The position numbers and the translations under genes were made by a program. A stretch of DNA of 64,000 nucleotides, taken from the NCBI GenBank assembly GCA_029055565.1, contig JAIDCZ010000007.1, positions 1-64,000 of the forward strand. Direction: 5' to 3'. This DNA is from Clostridiales bacterium. Its GTDB lineage: Bacteria > Bacillota > Clostridia > Christensenellales > Pumilibacteraceae. Shown here piece by piece: positions 7,660 to 16,946 of the stretch; position 1 is the stretch's first letter, and each line of letters begins with the position of its first letter. The notes beneath the pieces are model-generated. The model was not told the DNA's origin. It made no database searches and saw only the letters and a program-made list of their open reading frames with translations.

Positions 7660-9057
7660 ATGAGCAAAGTTAAAATAATGGAAACCATATTGCGCGACGC
7701 GCACCAATCACAAGCCGCAACGCGTATGCGCACGGACGAAATGTTGCCCGCCGCAAAGCTACTGGACGAAGTGGGATTTTACGCGCTGGAAGCGTGGGGT
7801 GGCGCCACGTTCGATTCTTGCCTCAGATACTTGGACGAGGACCCGTGGGAGCGACTTCGCGCACTTAACAAGGCGATACCCAACACCAAACTGCAAATGC
7901 TTTTCCGCGGTCAGAATATTCTCGGCTACAAGCATTACGCCGACGACGTAGTGGACGAGTTTTGTCGGCTGTCGCTAAAGAACGGCGTGGATATTATCCG
8001 TATATTCGACGCGCTTAACGACATTCGCAACATGAAGCAAGCTATTGACAGCACCAAAAAGTACGGCGGCACGGTGGAGGCGGCGCTTTGCTACACCACG
8101 AGCAAGGTACATACTATAGACTACTTCGTCGATTTGGCCGTTCAGCTCGAAAAAATGGGCGCGGATATTATTTGCATTAAGGATATGGCCAATCTTTTGT
8201 TGCCGTACACTGCTTACGAGCTTGTTTCGCGCATTAAGGAAAAGGTAAAAATCCCTCTGCACTTGCACACGCATAATACCGCCGGTACAGGTGATATGGT
8301 CAACCTTAAGGCTATCGAGGCCGGTTGCGATATAGTGGATACGGCGTTGTCGCCGCTCGGCAACGGCACCAGTCAGCCGGCAACCGAATCGTTGGTTGCG
8401 TCGCTTCAAGGCACGCAGTACGACACCGGTTTGGATTTGGATAAGCTTAACAAATGCACAGTGTACTTCCGCAACGTTGCGGAACGCCTTACTGCCGACG
8501 GCATACTTAATCCCAAAGTACTTAAGGTTGACGTCAACGCGCTTATATATCAAGTCCCCGGCGGTATGTTGAGCAACCTTATCAGTCAGCTCAAACAGCA
8601 AAACGCTTCGGACCGTCTTACTGAGGTTTTGGAGGAGGTTCCGCGCGTGCGCGCCGATATGGGTTATCCGCCGCTCGTAACGCCGTCCTCGCAAATAGTG
8701 GGCACGCAAGCCGTGCTTAACGTGCTTAGCGGCGAACGTTACAAAACCGTAACCAAGGAAACCAAAGGCGTCGTAGCGGGCGAGTACGGCAAGCTGCCGG
8801 TTGAGCCGTCCAAGGAAATTATCAAAAAGATTATCGGTGATACTCTGCGCATTACGTGCAGACCGGCCGACAATATCAAGCCGGAATTGGATGCATACAA
8901 AAAGGAAATCGAGGAGTACGCCATACAAGAAGAGGACGTGCTTACTTACGCACTGTTCCCGCAGCTTGCTATTCCATTCTTTAAAAAACGCGAAGCTAAG
9001 TTGCATGGCATAGACAAAGCTATTTACGACAAGGATAACAAAGTACAACCCATATGA
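7660..9057 (+). CDS. oadA: Oxaloacetate decarboxylase alpha / pyruvate carboxylase subunit B-like carboxyltransferase
   Basis: A TIM-barrel carboxyltransferase acting on oxaloacetate/pyruvate. Visible motifs are ETILRDAHQSQAATRMR at the start, a metal-ligand HLHTHNT motif, and the lysine of ICIKDMANLL that is carbamylated in this family. The PYC_OADA conserved domain continues to about residue 440. The 465-residue protein stops before the biotinyl domain found at the end of many OadA proteins, which fits the separate carrier encoded upstream and resembles the 5S transcarboxylase subunit. It probably converts oxaloacetate to pyruvate with Na+ export via OadB. Its stop overlaps the start of surE (ATGA). 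Confidence 0.93.
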   Translation: MSKVKIMETILRDAHQSQAATRMRTDEMLPAAKLLDEVGFYALEAWGGATFDSCLRYLDEDPWERLRALNKAIPNTKLQMLFRGQNILGYKHYADDVVDEFCRLSLKNGVDIIRIFDALNDIRNMKQAIDSTKKYGGTVEAALCYTTSKVHTIDYFVDLAVQLEKMGADIICIKDMANLLLPYTAYELVSRIKEKVKIPLHLHTHNTAGTGDMVNLKAIEAGCDIVDTALSPLGNGTSQPATESLVASLQGTQYDTGLDLDKLNKCTVYFRNVAERLTADGILNPKVLKVDVNALIYQVPGGMLSNLISQLKQQNASDRLTEVLEEVPRVRADMGYPPLVTPSSQIVGTQAVLNVLSGERYKTVTKETKGVVAGEYGKLPVEPSKEIIKKIIGDTLRITCRPADNIKPELDAYKKEIEEYAIQEEDVLTYALFPQLAIPFFKKREAKLHGIDKAIYDKDNKVQPI

Positions 9058-9797
9058 GAATTCTCTTTACAAACGACGACGGCTACGATTCGGTAGGATT
9101 GCATGCCGTCGCCGATTTATTTAAAAGCGAACACGATATAGCAGTCGTCGCGCCCAGCTCGCAGCGTTCTGCCGCTTCGCATTCAATCACTATCGGCGCG
9201 AACGCGCTCAAGCACTTTGAAGTTTCCGATTACGGCTACAAGACGTACGCTGTGAGCGGTTCGCCGGTGGATTGCGTTAAGACGGCGTTGTCGTTATTGT
9301 TTCCCAAGCCCGATCTCGTAATATCCGGCATTAACAACGGCCGTAACTTGGGCAGTGACGTTTGGTATTCGGGCACGGTGTCGGCCGCGTCGGACGCGGC
9401 GCATCTCGGTTACCGCGCCATTGCGCTTTCGCTTGACGATTATCAAGCCACGGCCGACGACTTTAAGCTGTGCGCCGAGTTCGTCAAAAAGAATATAGAT
9501 TTGCTTACTGCGATTCCGCTTCCGCCAAAAAGTTTGCTTAATATTAACTTTCCTAAGGGCAAGCCTATCGGCGTTAAGGTTACCAAAATGAACACACAAG
9601 TCACTTACAAGGATAAGTACGTTTTGGTAGGCGACGGTGCTATCAACATAGAAGGTTCGCGCGACTTTTCCGAGCTAAGCGAGAATAACGACGAGTATTG
9701 GTGTGCGCGCGGGTACGTAACAATAACGCCGCTTCTATTGGATAGAACGGACTATACCGCGCTTAAAGCTATGAGCGAGGACGGATTTTTGCTATGA
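9054..9797 (+). CDS. surE: 5'/3'-nucleotidase SurE
   Basis: Metal-dependent nucleoside monophosphatase involved in nucleotide salvage. The N-terminal MRILFTNDDGYDS carries the metal-binding Asp pair (D8, D9). SSQRSAASHSIT and SGINNGRNLGSDVWYSGTVSAA are the other two conserved blocks that complete the active site. The 247 residues fit the family. It overlaps the end of oadA and the start of the following flavoprotein by 4 bases each, so all are translated from one message. Confidence 0.95.
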   Translation: MRILFTNDDGYDSVGLHAVADLFKSEHDIAVVAPSSQRSAASHSITIGANALKHFEVSDYGYKTYAVSGSPVDCVKTALSLLFPKPDLVISGINNGRNLGSDVWYSGTVSAASDAAHLGYRAIALSLDDYQATADDFKLCAEFVKKNIDLLTAIPLPPKSLLNINFPKGKPIGVKVTKMNTQVTYKDKYVLVGDGAINIEGSRDFSELSENNDEYWCARGYVTITPLLLDRTDYTALKAMSEDGFLL

Positions 9798-11002
9798 AAA
9801 TCGCGGTAATAGGCGGTGGCGCGGCGGGATTGATGGCCGCCGGCAGTGCAAAAGGCTGTTCCGTTACCGTATTCGACCATATGGAAAAGGTCGGAAAAAA
9901 GATATATATTACCGGCAAGGGTAGGTGCAATTTTACAAACGTTTGCGACAACCAAACGTTTTTGCAAAACGTGGTAACAAATTCTCCATTTTTGCGTTCT
10001 GCAATTTCCAAGTTCACGCCGTATGACGCCATCGATTTGCTGGAAAATAACGGTTGCAAAACCAAGGTCGAGCGCGGTAGACGCGCTTTTCCGCAGTCTG
10101 ACAAAGCGAGCGACGTAATTAAGGCGCTAAGTCGGTACGCCGAAAACAACGGTGCCGTAATCAAACTGAACGCTAAAGTGAAAGATATAGTCCGCACGGA
10201 CGACGGTTATACCGTGATAAGCGCGAACGGCGAGGAGCGTTTCGATCGAATAGTATTGTGTACCGGCGGAATGAGCTATCCGCAGACCGGTTCGGACGGC
10301 AGTGCGTATGCGATTGTTAAGCGTTTGGGGCATAACGTAATTGCGCCCATGCCGTCGCTTGTGGCGTTGCTTACAAAGGAGGATCTGTCCGCAGCCGAAG
10401 GCCTTACACTGAAAAACGTAAGCGTACGCACGCAAAGCGTAAAGCCGATATTCGGTGACTTGATGATTACCGGTGGCGGCATATCGGGGCCTATTGCGCT
10501 TACGCTGTCGGCGTACGTTGCTCGGGATAAATTTCCGTACCGAATTTATATAGATTTTAAGCCGGCGCTTACGCATGAGGAGCTTGACGCGCGGTTGTTG
10601 CGCGACTTTGGTACTCAACTAAATAAACAATTTAAAAATGCACTCGATTTACTCTTGCCAAAATCGGTAATTCCGTTTATAATAGAAAAGTCGGGAGTTG
10701 ACGGTAGCTTGCCGGTCAATTCCGTAACAAAAAAACAGCGCGCTCGCATCGTCGAGGTAATTAAGTCGTTCGAGCTTACGATTATCGGCAACGAGGGGTT
10801 CAATCGCGCGGTTGTCACTAACGGCGGCGTGGACGTTAAGGAAGTCAATCCAAAGACTATGGAGTCGCGTATATCGCGCGGGCTGTACTTTGGCGGCGAA
10901 GTCTTGAACGTGGACGCGCTTACCGGCGGATATAATTTTCACATTGCGCTTGCTACCGGTTACGTTGCGGGTGTAAGCGTTGCGGAAGAGGATAATGGGT
11001 AA
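9794..11002 (+). CDS. HI0933/BaiN-family FAD-dependent oxidoreductase
   Basis: The N-terminal Rossmann FAD-binding motif is clear (AVIGGGAAGLMAAGSA), followed by KKIYITGKGRCNFTN and VLCTGGMSYPQTGSDGSAY, both signatures of the HI0933/YhiN/BaiN family, and a C-terminal GGYNFHIALATGYVAG that closes the FAD site. One member (BaiN) was implicated in bile-acid dehydroxylation, but most homologs, typically found beside cmk in Clostridia, have no proven substrate. The 402-residue length is usual. It overlaps the downstream cmk start by 8 bases. Confidence 0.9.
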   Translation: MKIAVIGGGAAGLMAAGSAKGCSVTVFDHMEKVGKKIYITGKGRCNFTNVCDNQTFLQNVVTNSPFLRSAISKFTPYDAIDLLENNGCKTKVERGRRAFPQSDKASDVIKALSRYAENNGAVIKLNAKVKDIVRTDDGYTVISANGEERFDRIVLCTGGMSYPQTGSDGSAYAIVKRLGHNVIAPMPSLVALLTKEDLSAAEGLTLKNVSVRTQSVKPIFGDLMITGGGISGPIALTLSAYVARDKFPYRIYIDFKPALTHEELDARLLRDFGTQLNKQFKNALDLLLPKSVIPFIIEKSGVDGSLPVNSVTKKQRARIVEVIKSFELTIIGNEGFNRAVVTNGGVDVKEVNPKTMESRISRGLYFGGEVLNVDALTGGYNFHIALATGYVAGVSVAEEDNG

Positions 11003-11729
11003 TACGGTTTTAACACGCGGTGCTGCGGCGTCGCAAAACACTAAGAACGGCGTAAAAAAGAGCGCAGATATATATGCGATAGCGCTTGACGGACCGAGCG
11101 GCGCTGGCAAAAGCACCGTAGCTAAGCTTGTCGCAAAAACGCTGAATATAACGTACCTTGATACCGGTGCGCTTTACCGTACGCTCGGATACGTTTGCCT
11201 TAAAAACGGCGTGAATGTAAACGACGGCGGCGCGGTGGAACAGTGCATAAAGGACGTCGGTGTAAATATAGTTTACCATGACGGTGTGCAATCGGTGATT
11301 GCGGACGGCGAGGACGTTTCCTCCAAAATACGCACGCCCGAGGTATCTATGGCGGCGTCGGCAGTTTCCGCAATACCGTTCGTGCGGCAAAAACTGCTCG
11401 GACTTCAGCGCGGCATTGCAGAGCAAAGCTCTGTCATTTTGGACGGTCGGGATATAGGCACTGTAGTATTGCCTAACGCCGAATATAAATTCTTTTTGAC
11501 GGCGTCGGCAGATGAACGCGCACGGCGTAGGTTTGACGAGCTTACCGCAAAAGGTCAAGCCGTAACGTACGAGGCAGTGCTGAGCGACGTAATAACGCGC
11601 GACCGCAACGATAGCACTCGCGCCATAGCGCCGTTAAAGCGCGCGGCAGACGCGATGGAAATCATGTCCGACGATATGACGGCGCAAGAGGTTGCGGACT
11701 ACATTTGCGCCGCCGTCAACGGAGATTAG
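10995..11729 (+). CDS. cmk: Cytidylate kinase
   Basis: Phosphorylates CMP and dCMP with ATP. The P-loop IALDGPSGAGKSTVAKLVAK, the LDTGALYR block and LDGRDIGTVVLPNAEYKFFLTAS are all family hallmarks. The ATG at 10995 is preferred to the TTG at 10980 because AGAGG precedes it. Even so, about 30 residues lie before the P-loop region, whereas most Cmk proteins have under ten; no in-frame ATG is closer, so the extension appears real. The order cmk-plsC-ispH/rpsA is common in Clostridia. Confidence 0.95.
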   Translation: MGNTVLTRGAAASQNTKNGVKKSADIYAIALDGPSGAGKSTVAKLVAKTLNITYLDTGALYRTLGYVCLKNGVNVNDGGAVEQCIKDVGVNIVYHDGVQSVIADGEDVSSKIRTPEVSMAASAVSAIPFVRQKLLGLQRGIAEQSSVILDGRDIGTVVLPNAEYKFFLTASADERARRRFDELTAKGQAVTYEAVLSDVITRDRNDSTRAIAPLKRAADAMEIMSDDMTAQEVADYICAAVNGD

Positions 11730-11731
11730 TC

Positions 11732-12454
11732 ATGAGAGCTTGGTATTGGTTTTTAAAGATATTATTGACGCCTATAGCGGCGGTATTGTTTCCTCGCAAG
11801 GTTATGAACAAGTATAAGTACAAAAAGTATGAGCGCGGGCAGATAGTAATATCCAACCACTTGTCATGGATGGATATATTGTACGTTTACTTCGGTTTGC
11901 CCGGCGGGCTTAAGCGCGCGTTGTCAAAAAAAGAAAATAAGGGCAATAAAGCGCAGCAATGGTTTATGCAAACGATTGGCGTCGTGTTCGTGGACAGAGA
12001 TAAACCTGAATTGTCGTCAATGCGCACGTGCATCAACGCTCTTAAGGATGGAGATACGCTGGCTATTTGTCCGGAAGGCACGCGCAATCGCGTGAATAGG
12101 GAATTGCAACCGCTACATTCCGGCGCGGCGCTTTTTGCGCTAAAGGGCAATGCGCAAGTAATACCGTACGTGATACACCACAAAGGCAAGATGTTTCGCC
12201 GCAACTATTTGGGCGTAGGCGATCCGGTTGATCTATCCGATTTGTACGGCAAGCGCACCGACGAGGCTACTTTGCAAGAGGCTACAGAGCGGTTTCGTAT
12301 AGCTATGCAAAACACGCTTGACGAGCTTGACGAATGGGTAGCGCAAAAAGGCTGGAAAAAGCGCAACAAGCAAGTAAAGATAGAGCGGCGCACGCTAAAG
12401 CGCGAGTACAAGGCGGCAAGAAGGGCTTATGCTAAAAGTTCGCATAGCAAGTAA
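11732..12454 (+). CDS. plsC: 1-acylglycerol-3-phosphate acyltransferase family
   Basis: Membrane-associated acyltransferase making phosphatidic acid from lysophosphatidic acid. The catalytic HX4D motif is NHLSWMD, and the substrate-binding motif reads CPEGTRNR. An N-terminal hydrophobic stretch (WYWFLKILLTPIAAVLF) would anchor it. The C-terminus is unusually basic (EYKAARRAYAKSSHSK). The ATG at 11732 with GGAGAT upstream is chosen over the track's start at 11705, which lies inside cmk. It overlaps ispH-rpsA by 26 bases. Confidence 0.92.
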   Translation: MRAWYWFLKILLTPIAAVLFPRKVMNKYKYKKYERGQIVISNHLSWMDILYVYFGLPGGLKRALSKKENKGNKAQQWFMQTIGVVFVDRDKPELSSMRTCINALKDGDTLAICPEGTRNRVNRELQPLHSGAALFALKGNAQVIPYVIHHKGKMFRRNYLGVGDPVDLSDLYGKRTDEATLQEATERFRIAMQNTLDELDEWVAQKGWKKRNKQVKIERRTLKREYKAARRAYAKSSHSK

Positions 12455-14483
12455 CGCGGGGTTTTGCTTCGGCGTTAAGCGTGCCGTAGACTTTGCGCTT
12501 AATAACGGCTATGGTGGCGAGCAGTACATGCTCGGCGACGTTACGCATAACAAGGTGGTTATAGATAATCTGCGCGCGCGCGGACTGAAAACAGTCGAGT
12601 CGGTGGACGAGCTACCGAACGGCGACGAAAGCGGGTGCGTTATTATTCGTTCGCACGGCGCAGACAAGGCTACTTACGATAAAATTGCTCAAAAGGGCTA
12701 TCATGTCGTTGACGCCACATGTCCGTTCGTAGCCAAGATACACGATATAGTAAGTAAACGTTACGCCGACGGATATCATATAGTGATTATAGGCGAGGCG
12801 GCGCATCCGGAGGTTATTGCAACCGCCGGTTGGTGCGATAATACGGCTACGGTGATAGACTTTGACAGCGACTTAAGCGTTCTTAGTTCGTACGATAAGC
12901 TGTGTATTGTGTGTCAAACTACGTTCGACGAACAAAAATATAAAAAACTATGTGAAAAAATAAACAAAATTCAATTAAAAACAGTTGAAATTTTCGACAC
13001 GATTTGCTATACTACATATGAACGTCAAAAGGAGGCGGTTTTACTTGCAAAAAACTGCGACTCGATTTTGGTCGTAGGGGATCGCGCCAGCTCCAATACA
13101 AACAAGCTTTTCGACTTGTGCTCGGACGTAAATCCCGATACGCATTTTATCCAATCCGTTGACGAACTCAAAAATATTAAATTTCCCCGTAGCGGCGTGA
13201 TAGGTATCGTCGCCGGGGCATCGACTCCGACCGAGTCGATTATGGAGGTAAAGACTTACATGGGTCAAGAATTCGGTGAAGCGAGTAACGAAGAATTTCT
13301 CGAAGCCATCAACAAAGGAGCCGTTGCTATACGCGAGGGCAAAGCAATTACCGGTACCGTTCTTTCCGCTAATGCGGACGGTATTCGCGTCAACGTAGGC
13401 GTCAAAAACGACGGCTTTATCGATAAGACGGAAGCCACGGACGACGGTGAGTACAATCCCGAGGATTATCCCGTCGGCATGGAAATTACGGCTATCGTAA
13501 CCAAAAAGCGTGACGACGTCAGCGGTTGCGTATTGCTTTCCAAGCGCCGCGCCGACTTGATGCGCAAAACCGACGAGGCTGTCGACCAAATTCGCAACGG
13601 CGAAACGTTTGAAATGGTCGTCAAAAAGGACATCAAGGGCGGACTTATCGGTGCGCTCGGCACCTATCGCGTGTTTGTTCCCGCGTCTCAGATTCGGCTT
13701 AAATTCGTTCCCGACTTAAAGAAATTCGTCGGCAAAACGCTCAAGCTTCGCGCTCTCGATATAGACGACGCCAATCGCAAGATTGTTGCTTCGCAACGCG
13801 TCATTCTTCAAGAGGAAAAGGAAGAAAAGGACAAGAAAGCCGAAATATTCTGGGAAAACGTTAAACCCGACGTAGTAGTTGCGGGCGAAGTAAAACGCAT
13901 CAGCACCTACGGCGCGTTTGTCAGCGTCGACGGCATAGACTGCTTGGCGCATATCGATCACTTGTCGTATTCGCACATCACTTCGCCGGACGAAGTGCTG
14001 GAAATCGGCAAGACCTATGACTTTTTGGTACTTAAGGCCGACCGCGAAAAACAGCGCGTGTCGCTTGGCTACAGAGAATTGCAGCCTCATCCGTTTGAAA
14101 AGTGCATGGAAAAGCACCCCGTGGGGTCCATACTGCAAGGCAAGATTATAAGCGTGCTTCCTTACGGCGCGTTTGTGGAAATCGAACCGGGCGTAGAGGG
14201 CATGGTACACGTTTCCGAAGCTGCCGCGGCTTACGTTAAGGACATTAACGAGGTCCTTCATTCGGGCGATACTGTTACCGTTAAGGTTCTTGCCTACGAC
14301 GAACAACACCGCAAGACGACGTTGAGTATTCGCGCTTGCCTTGATGAGGAAAAGCCCGCAGCTGCCAAAACAACTAAGCCCGCCAAAAAGCAAGTCGAAG
14401 AAAGCGGCGTTTATACAGACAAAGCAGAGAACACCGTTCTTGCGGATTTGTTGCGCCAAGTCGGTGACGATAAAAACGATTAA
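12429..14483 (+). CDS. ispH: IspH (HMBPP reductase) fused to ribosomal protein S1 domains
   Basis: The N-terminal part (about 1-283) is 4-hydroxy-3-methylbut-2-enyl diphosphate reductase, the last step of the MEP isoprenoid pathway. The three Fe-S ligands are visible as C13 (NAGFCFGVKRAV), C98 (DATCPF) and C193 (TICYTT), with SSNTNKL in the substrate site. The rest carries four S1 RNA-binding repeats, starting near GKAITGTVLS, GETFEMVVKK, DVVVAGEVKR and GSILQGKIIS. The last two are the most canonical (YGAFVSV, YGAFVEI). A Lys/Ala-rich tail follows. The fusion is known in Clostridia and is often labelled ispH/rpsA. It ends the long operon, 11 bases before a strong terminator. Confidence 0.96.
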   Translation: MLKVRIASNAGFCFGVKRAVDFALNNGYGGEQYMLGDVTHNKVVIDNLRARGLKTVESVDELPNGDESGCVIIRSHGADKATYDKIAQKGYHVVDATCPFVAKIHDIVSKRYADGYHIVIIGEAAHPEVIATAGWCDNTATVIDFDSDLSVLSSYDKLCIVCQTTFDEQKYKKLCEKINKIQLKTVEIFDTICYTTYERQKEAVLLAKNCDSILVVGDRASSNTNKLFDLCSDVNPDTHFIQSVDELKNIKFPRSGVIGIVAGASTPTESIMEVKTYMGQEFGEASNEEFLEAINKGAVAIREGKAITGTVLSANADGIRVNVGVKNDGFIDKTEATDDGEYNPEDYPVGMEITAIVTKKRDDVSGCVLLSKRRADLMRKTDEAVDQIRNGETFEMVVKKDIKGGLIGALGTYRVFVPASQIRLKFVPDLKKFVGKTLKLRALDIDDANRKIVASQRVILQEEKEEKDKKAEIFWENVKPDVVVAGEVKRISTYGAFVSVDGIDCLAHIDHLSYSHITSPDEVLEIGKTYDFLVLKADREKQRVSLGYRELQPHPFEKCMEKHPVGSILQGKIISVLPYGAFVEIEPGVEGMVHVSEAAAAYVKDINEVLHSGDTVTVKVLAYDEQHRKTTLSIRACLDEEKPAAAKTTKPAKKQVEESGVYTDKAENTVLADLLRQVGDDKND

Positions 14484-14494
14484 GCTTTGAATAT

Positions 14495-14534
14495 AAATCG
14501 CGTGCCAATGCTAATATCGGCGCGCGATTTTTAA
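14495..14534 (+). terminator. Intrinsic terminator after ispH-rpsA
   Basis: AAATCGCGTGCC and GGCGCGCGATTT form a 12-bp stem with a single G-U pair and a 12-base loop, followed directly by TTTT. It closes the operon that begins at 4316. Confidence 0.88.
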
Positions 14535-14593
14535 ATTATTAACTTACTTATTGCTCAAATTAGTTACAGTCAATTACGTGGAGGTCATGATAT

Positions 14594-16108
14594 ATGCCGT
14601 TATATGCTGTTTGTCCGGTTTGCCTCAAAACCATTGAAATCGAGCGTTTGCCCAAGCTGGTGTGTCCGGATTGCGGCGGTCGGTTCGGTTATGCGGAATT
14701 GCAAAACAGACACTTAATAGTGGACGAGCGCACCGAAAAGAAGGAGATTAACGCCGCAAAGGATTACTTTTTGAACGGCGAGTTTACAAGCGCTTTGGAG
14801 CACTTTAACCGTGCTTTGCTTGCAAACGCCAATTCTTACGCCGCTAAATACTTTTCGTTGCTGTGCGACATTTATCTGCACGACGACGCAAAGAATGCAG
14901 ATACTGTGTCGGACAAGCCGTACGACATTATTGCCGCTATAGTGGATATGATTAAGCAGTCGCTTGAGCCGCTTTCGCGTTCCAACGCCGCCGTTGCGGA
15001 CAAGCTGGCGTTCGTTACCGCAATGCTTTCCGAAACCAAAGCTTTGATAGTAGAACGACTTGGCGAGCGCGACGAAATGTTCAAGAACAATATCGGCGAG
15101 TACCGCAAGCAGTCCATATCCGACTTAACCACGTTGCTTGATTTGTTCAAGATAGACCGCGAAAAAATTATGTCGTTCGCGCCGGGCGTCGTCAATGCGC
15201 TTGCCGCGCTCGTGGACTGCGCTATCAAAATTTGCTACAAGGCCGTGCAAACGGTTAAGGTGGGCGACGAAATAATCACGCCCGACGACGGCGATTACAA
15301 AAAGCTTTCGTCGCTTTGCAACGATCTGTGCTTCTTTGGACACTCGTTCAATCCGTACTTCGATACGGCGCCGTATTCGCCGAATTTTACGCAGAACTAC
15401 AATTATAACAAGACCGTGATTAACAAACTGAAGGAGTTTGATAGCAACGATATTAAGATCAGTGCCAAAAAGCACTTGATTGCCGATATCAAGGGTTACG
15501 AAGCATTGCTTGCCGAGTGCGCAAACGCGCTTAGGTTTACGTATCTCAGTTGCTACCGGTCTATGTGCAGTAGGCACGTGGCGCAACACGCCCAGCTTTT
15601 CTACGACGGATTTGAACTGGTTTATAGGCTGTTGTTGCCGCGCGTTGCCGCAGTTGACAAAAAGCAAGTGGAACTTCATGCAGTCAAGTACTTCGATATG
15701 ACCGAAAGATGCGATATGCTTACGCGCTTCCTCGTTGATACCTATGAGATTGACGATACTATAACTACCGGACTTCACGAGTATTACGAAAAGCTGTACG
15801 AAATTGTGTCTACCTACTATTTGCCCGAAATCGACAGACTGGCAAAAGGTAAGGATAACAACAGCTTTGCCAACTATCAGCGTCTTTTGTATGAATGTGC
15901 GTGCAGCTGTGCGCCGGCGCTCAGAAAGTACGTTGACTTTTCGGTCGAAACTGATAAGGTTCGCGTAAAGCTCGTCAAGATTTGTCGCGATGCTACCGAG
16001 GAGTTCTTGCTTCGCTCCGGTATGTCTATAGACGATATAGAGCAATCCAACTTCTTCCGTCCGTTGCTTCAAATTTCCAATGCGCTCGTCGACGAGGAAA
16101 ACGAATAA
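14594..16108 (+). CDS. Unrecognised zinc-ribbon protein with a large helical region
   Basis: Not recognised. The 504-residue protein starts with a CPVC...CPDC zinc ribbon (C7, C10, C24, C27). The short segment after it (AAKDYFLNGEFTSALEHFNRALLAN, about residues 55-80) looks like a TPR-type repeat. The remainder is predicted helical, with no membrane segment or signal peptide, so it is likely cytoplasmic. GGAGG lies 10 bases before the ATG; a nearer ATG at 14587 is in another frame. It stands alone between a terminator and the M19 gene, with no obvious promoter. A role in protein or RNA handling is conceivable but not supported by any motif. Confidence 0.7.
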   Translation: MPLYAVCPVCLKTIEIERLPKLVCPDCGGRFGYAELQNRHLIVDERTEKKEINAAKDYFLNGEFTSALEHFNRALLANANSYAAKYFSLLCDIYLHDDAKNADTVSDKPYDIIAAIVDMIKQSLEPLSRSNAAVADKLAFVTAMLSETKALIVERLGERDEMFKNNIGEYRKQSISDLTTLLDLFKIDREKIMSFAPGVVNALAALVDCAIKICYKAVQTVKVGDEIITPDDGDYKKLSSLCNDLCFFGHSFNPYFDTAPYSPNFTQNYNYNKTVINKLKEFDSNDIKISAKKHLIADIKGYEALLAECANALRFTYLSCYRSMCSRHVAQHAQLFYDGFELVYRLLLPRVAAVDKKQVELHAVKYFDMTERCDMLTRFLVDTYEIDDTITTGLHEYYEKLYEIVSTYYLPEIDRLAKGKDNNSFANYQRLLYECACSCAPALRKYVDFSVETDKVRVKLVKICRDATEEFLLRSGMSIDDIEQSNFFRPLLQISNALVDEENE

Positions 16109-16140
16109 TCTAATATAAACCGCGCATAAAATCATGACGT

Positions 16141-16926
16141 ATGTTGTTCGACCTGCATAATGATTTCCCTACGCGGTTTTTTCGTGCCGATTATTCGGAG
16201 TATACCGATAAACGTAACGGCACGATTACCGCCGCTATTTGGACGTCACAGTTCGGTGGCGACGCGGTAGATCGCGTAAACGATATTACGGCGCGTTTGT
16301 CGGCAGTGGGGCATACGCCAATTGCCATAGAGGATATAGGCTTTACGGCGAGTAACGAGCTATATAAACGCTTTGACTTTTCCAGATACTTATATTGCTC
16401 GCTTACATGGAATTATAACACCGCTTTTGCCGGCGGTGCGTTGGACGACGGCCGACTGACCGAGCATGGAAAAAGCGTTATACGCGTAATAGAGGACGGA
16501 GGTTGTTATATCGACCTTGCACACCTAAATGAAGCAAGCTTTTACGACGTTCTGGACTGCGCAAAAAACGTGCTGTGTTCGCATACCGGATTTAACGATA
16601 ATCCGCGTTCGCTGGACGATATGCAGATAAAAGCACTTGTCGCGCGGAATGCGGTGATAGGTCTGTGCGTCGTTCAAGCCTTTACCGGCGCGCATTCGGC
16701 AGAGGAGTTTGCCGAAGTTATAGACCGATTCGTGCAAAAGTACGGTTGCGATAGTTTGGCTTTGGGCACCGATTTCAACGGTTCGGACGATATTCCGGAT
16801 GATATTGACGATTACGATAAGCTGTTAAAAGTTCGGAATATTCTTTACGACCGCGGGTACGATAGGCAATTGGTAAATAAGATTTTTTTCGATAACGCAA
16901 ACGATATCTATGCAAATAAAAAGTAG
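16141..16926 (+). CDS. Membrane dipeptidase (M19) family metallopeptidase
   Basis: The N-terminal DLHNDFP is the HxD zinc-binding motif of the renal dipeptidase family. IDLAHLNEASFYDVL, VLCSHTGFND and LALGTDFNGSDD follow in the order expected for M19, which hydrolyses dipeptides, sometimes with D-residues. At 261 residues it is clearly shorter than the usual 310-400, mainly in the central region, so activity should not be assumed. No convincing Shine-Dalgarno sequence precedes the ATG; a TAAAAT hexamer ends 8 bases upstream but without a good -35. The stop codon lies inside the stem of the following terminator. Confidence 0.85.
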   Translation: MLFDLHNDFPTRFFRADYSEYTDKRNGTITAAIWTSQFGGDAVDRVNDITARLSAVGHTPIAIEDIGFTASNELYKRFDFSRYLYCSLTWNYNTAFAGGALDDGRLTEHGKSVIRVIEDGGCYIDLAHLNEASFYDVLDCAKNVLCSHTGFNDNPRSLDDMQIKALVARNAVIGLCVVQAFTGAHSAEEFAEVIDRFVQKYGCDSLALGTDFNGSDDIPDDIDDYDKLLKVRNILYDRGYDRQLVNKIFFDNANDIYANKK

Positions 16927-16945
16927 GCGCAATGCCTACTTTTTT
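16918..16945. terminator. Bidirectional intrinsic terminator between convergent genes
   Basis: AAAAAGTAGGC and GCCTACTTTTT form a perfect 11-bp stem around a 5-base loop, with A and T runs on the two sides, so it can stop transcription from both directions. It serves the M19 gene (+) and the membrane protein gene (-). Confidence 0.88.
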
Positions 16946-16946
16946 A

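Noticed and set aside
7975-9048. 357-codon open frame on the minus strand
   Set aside because: It is the shadow of oadA, with no start signal or motif.
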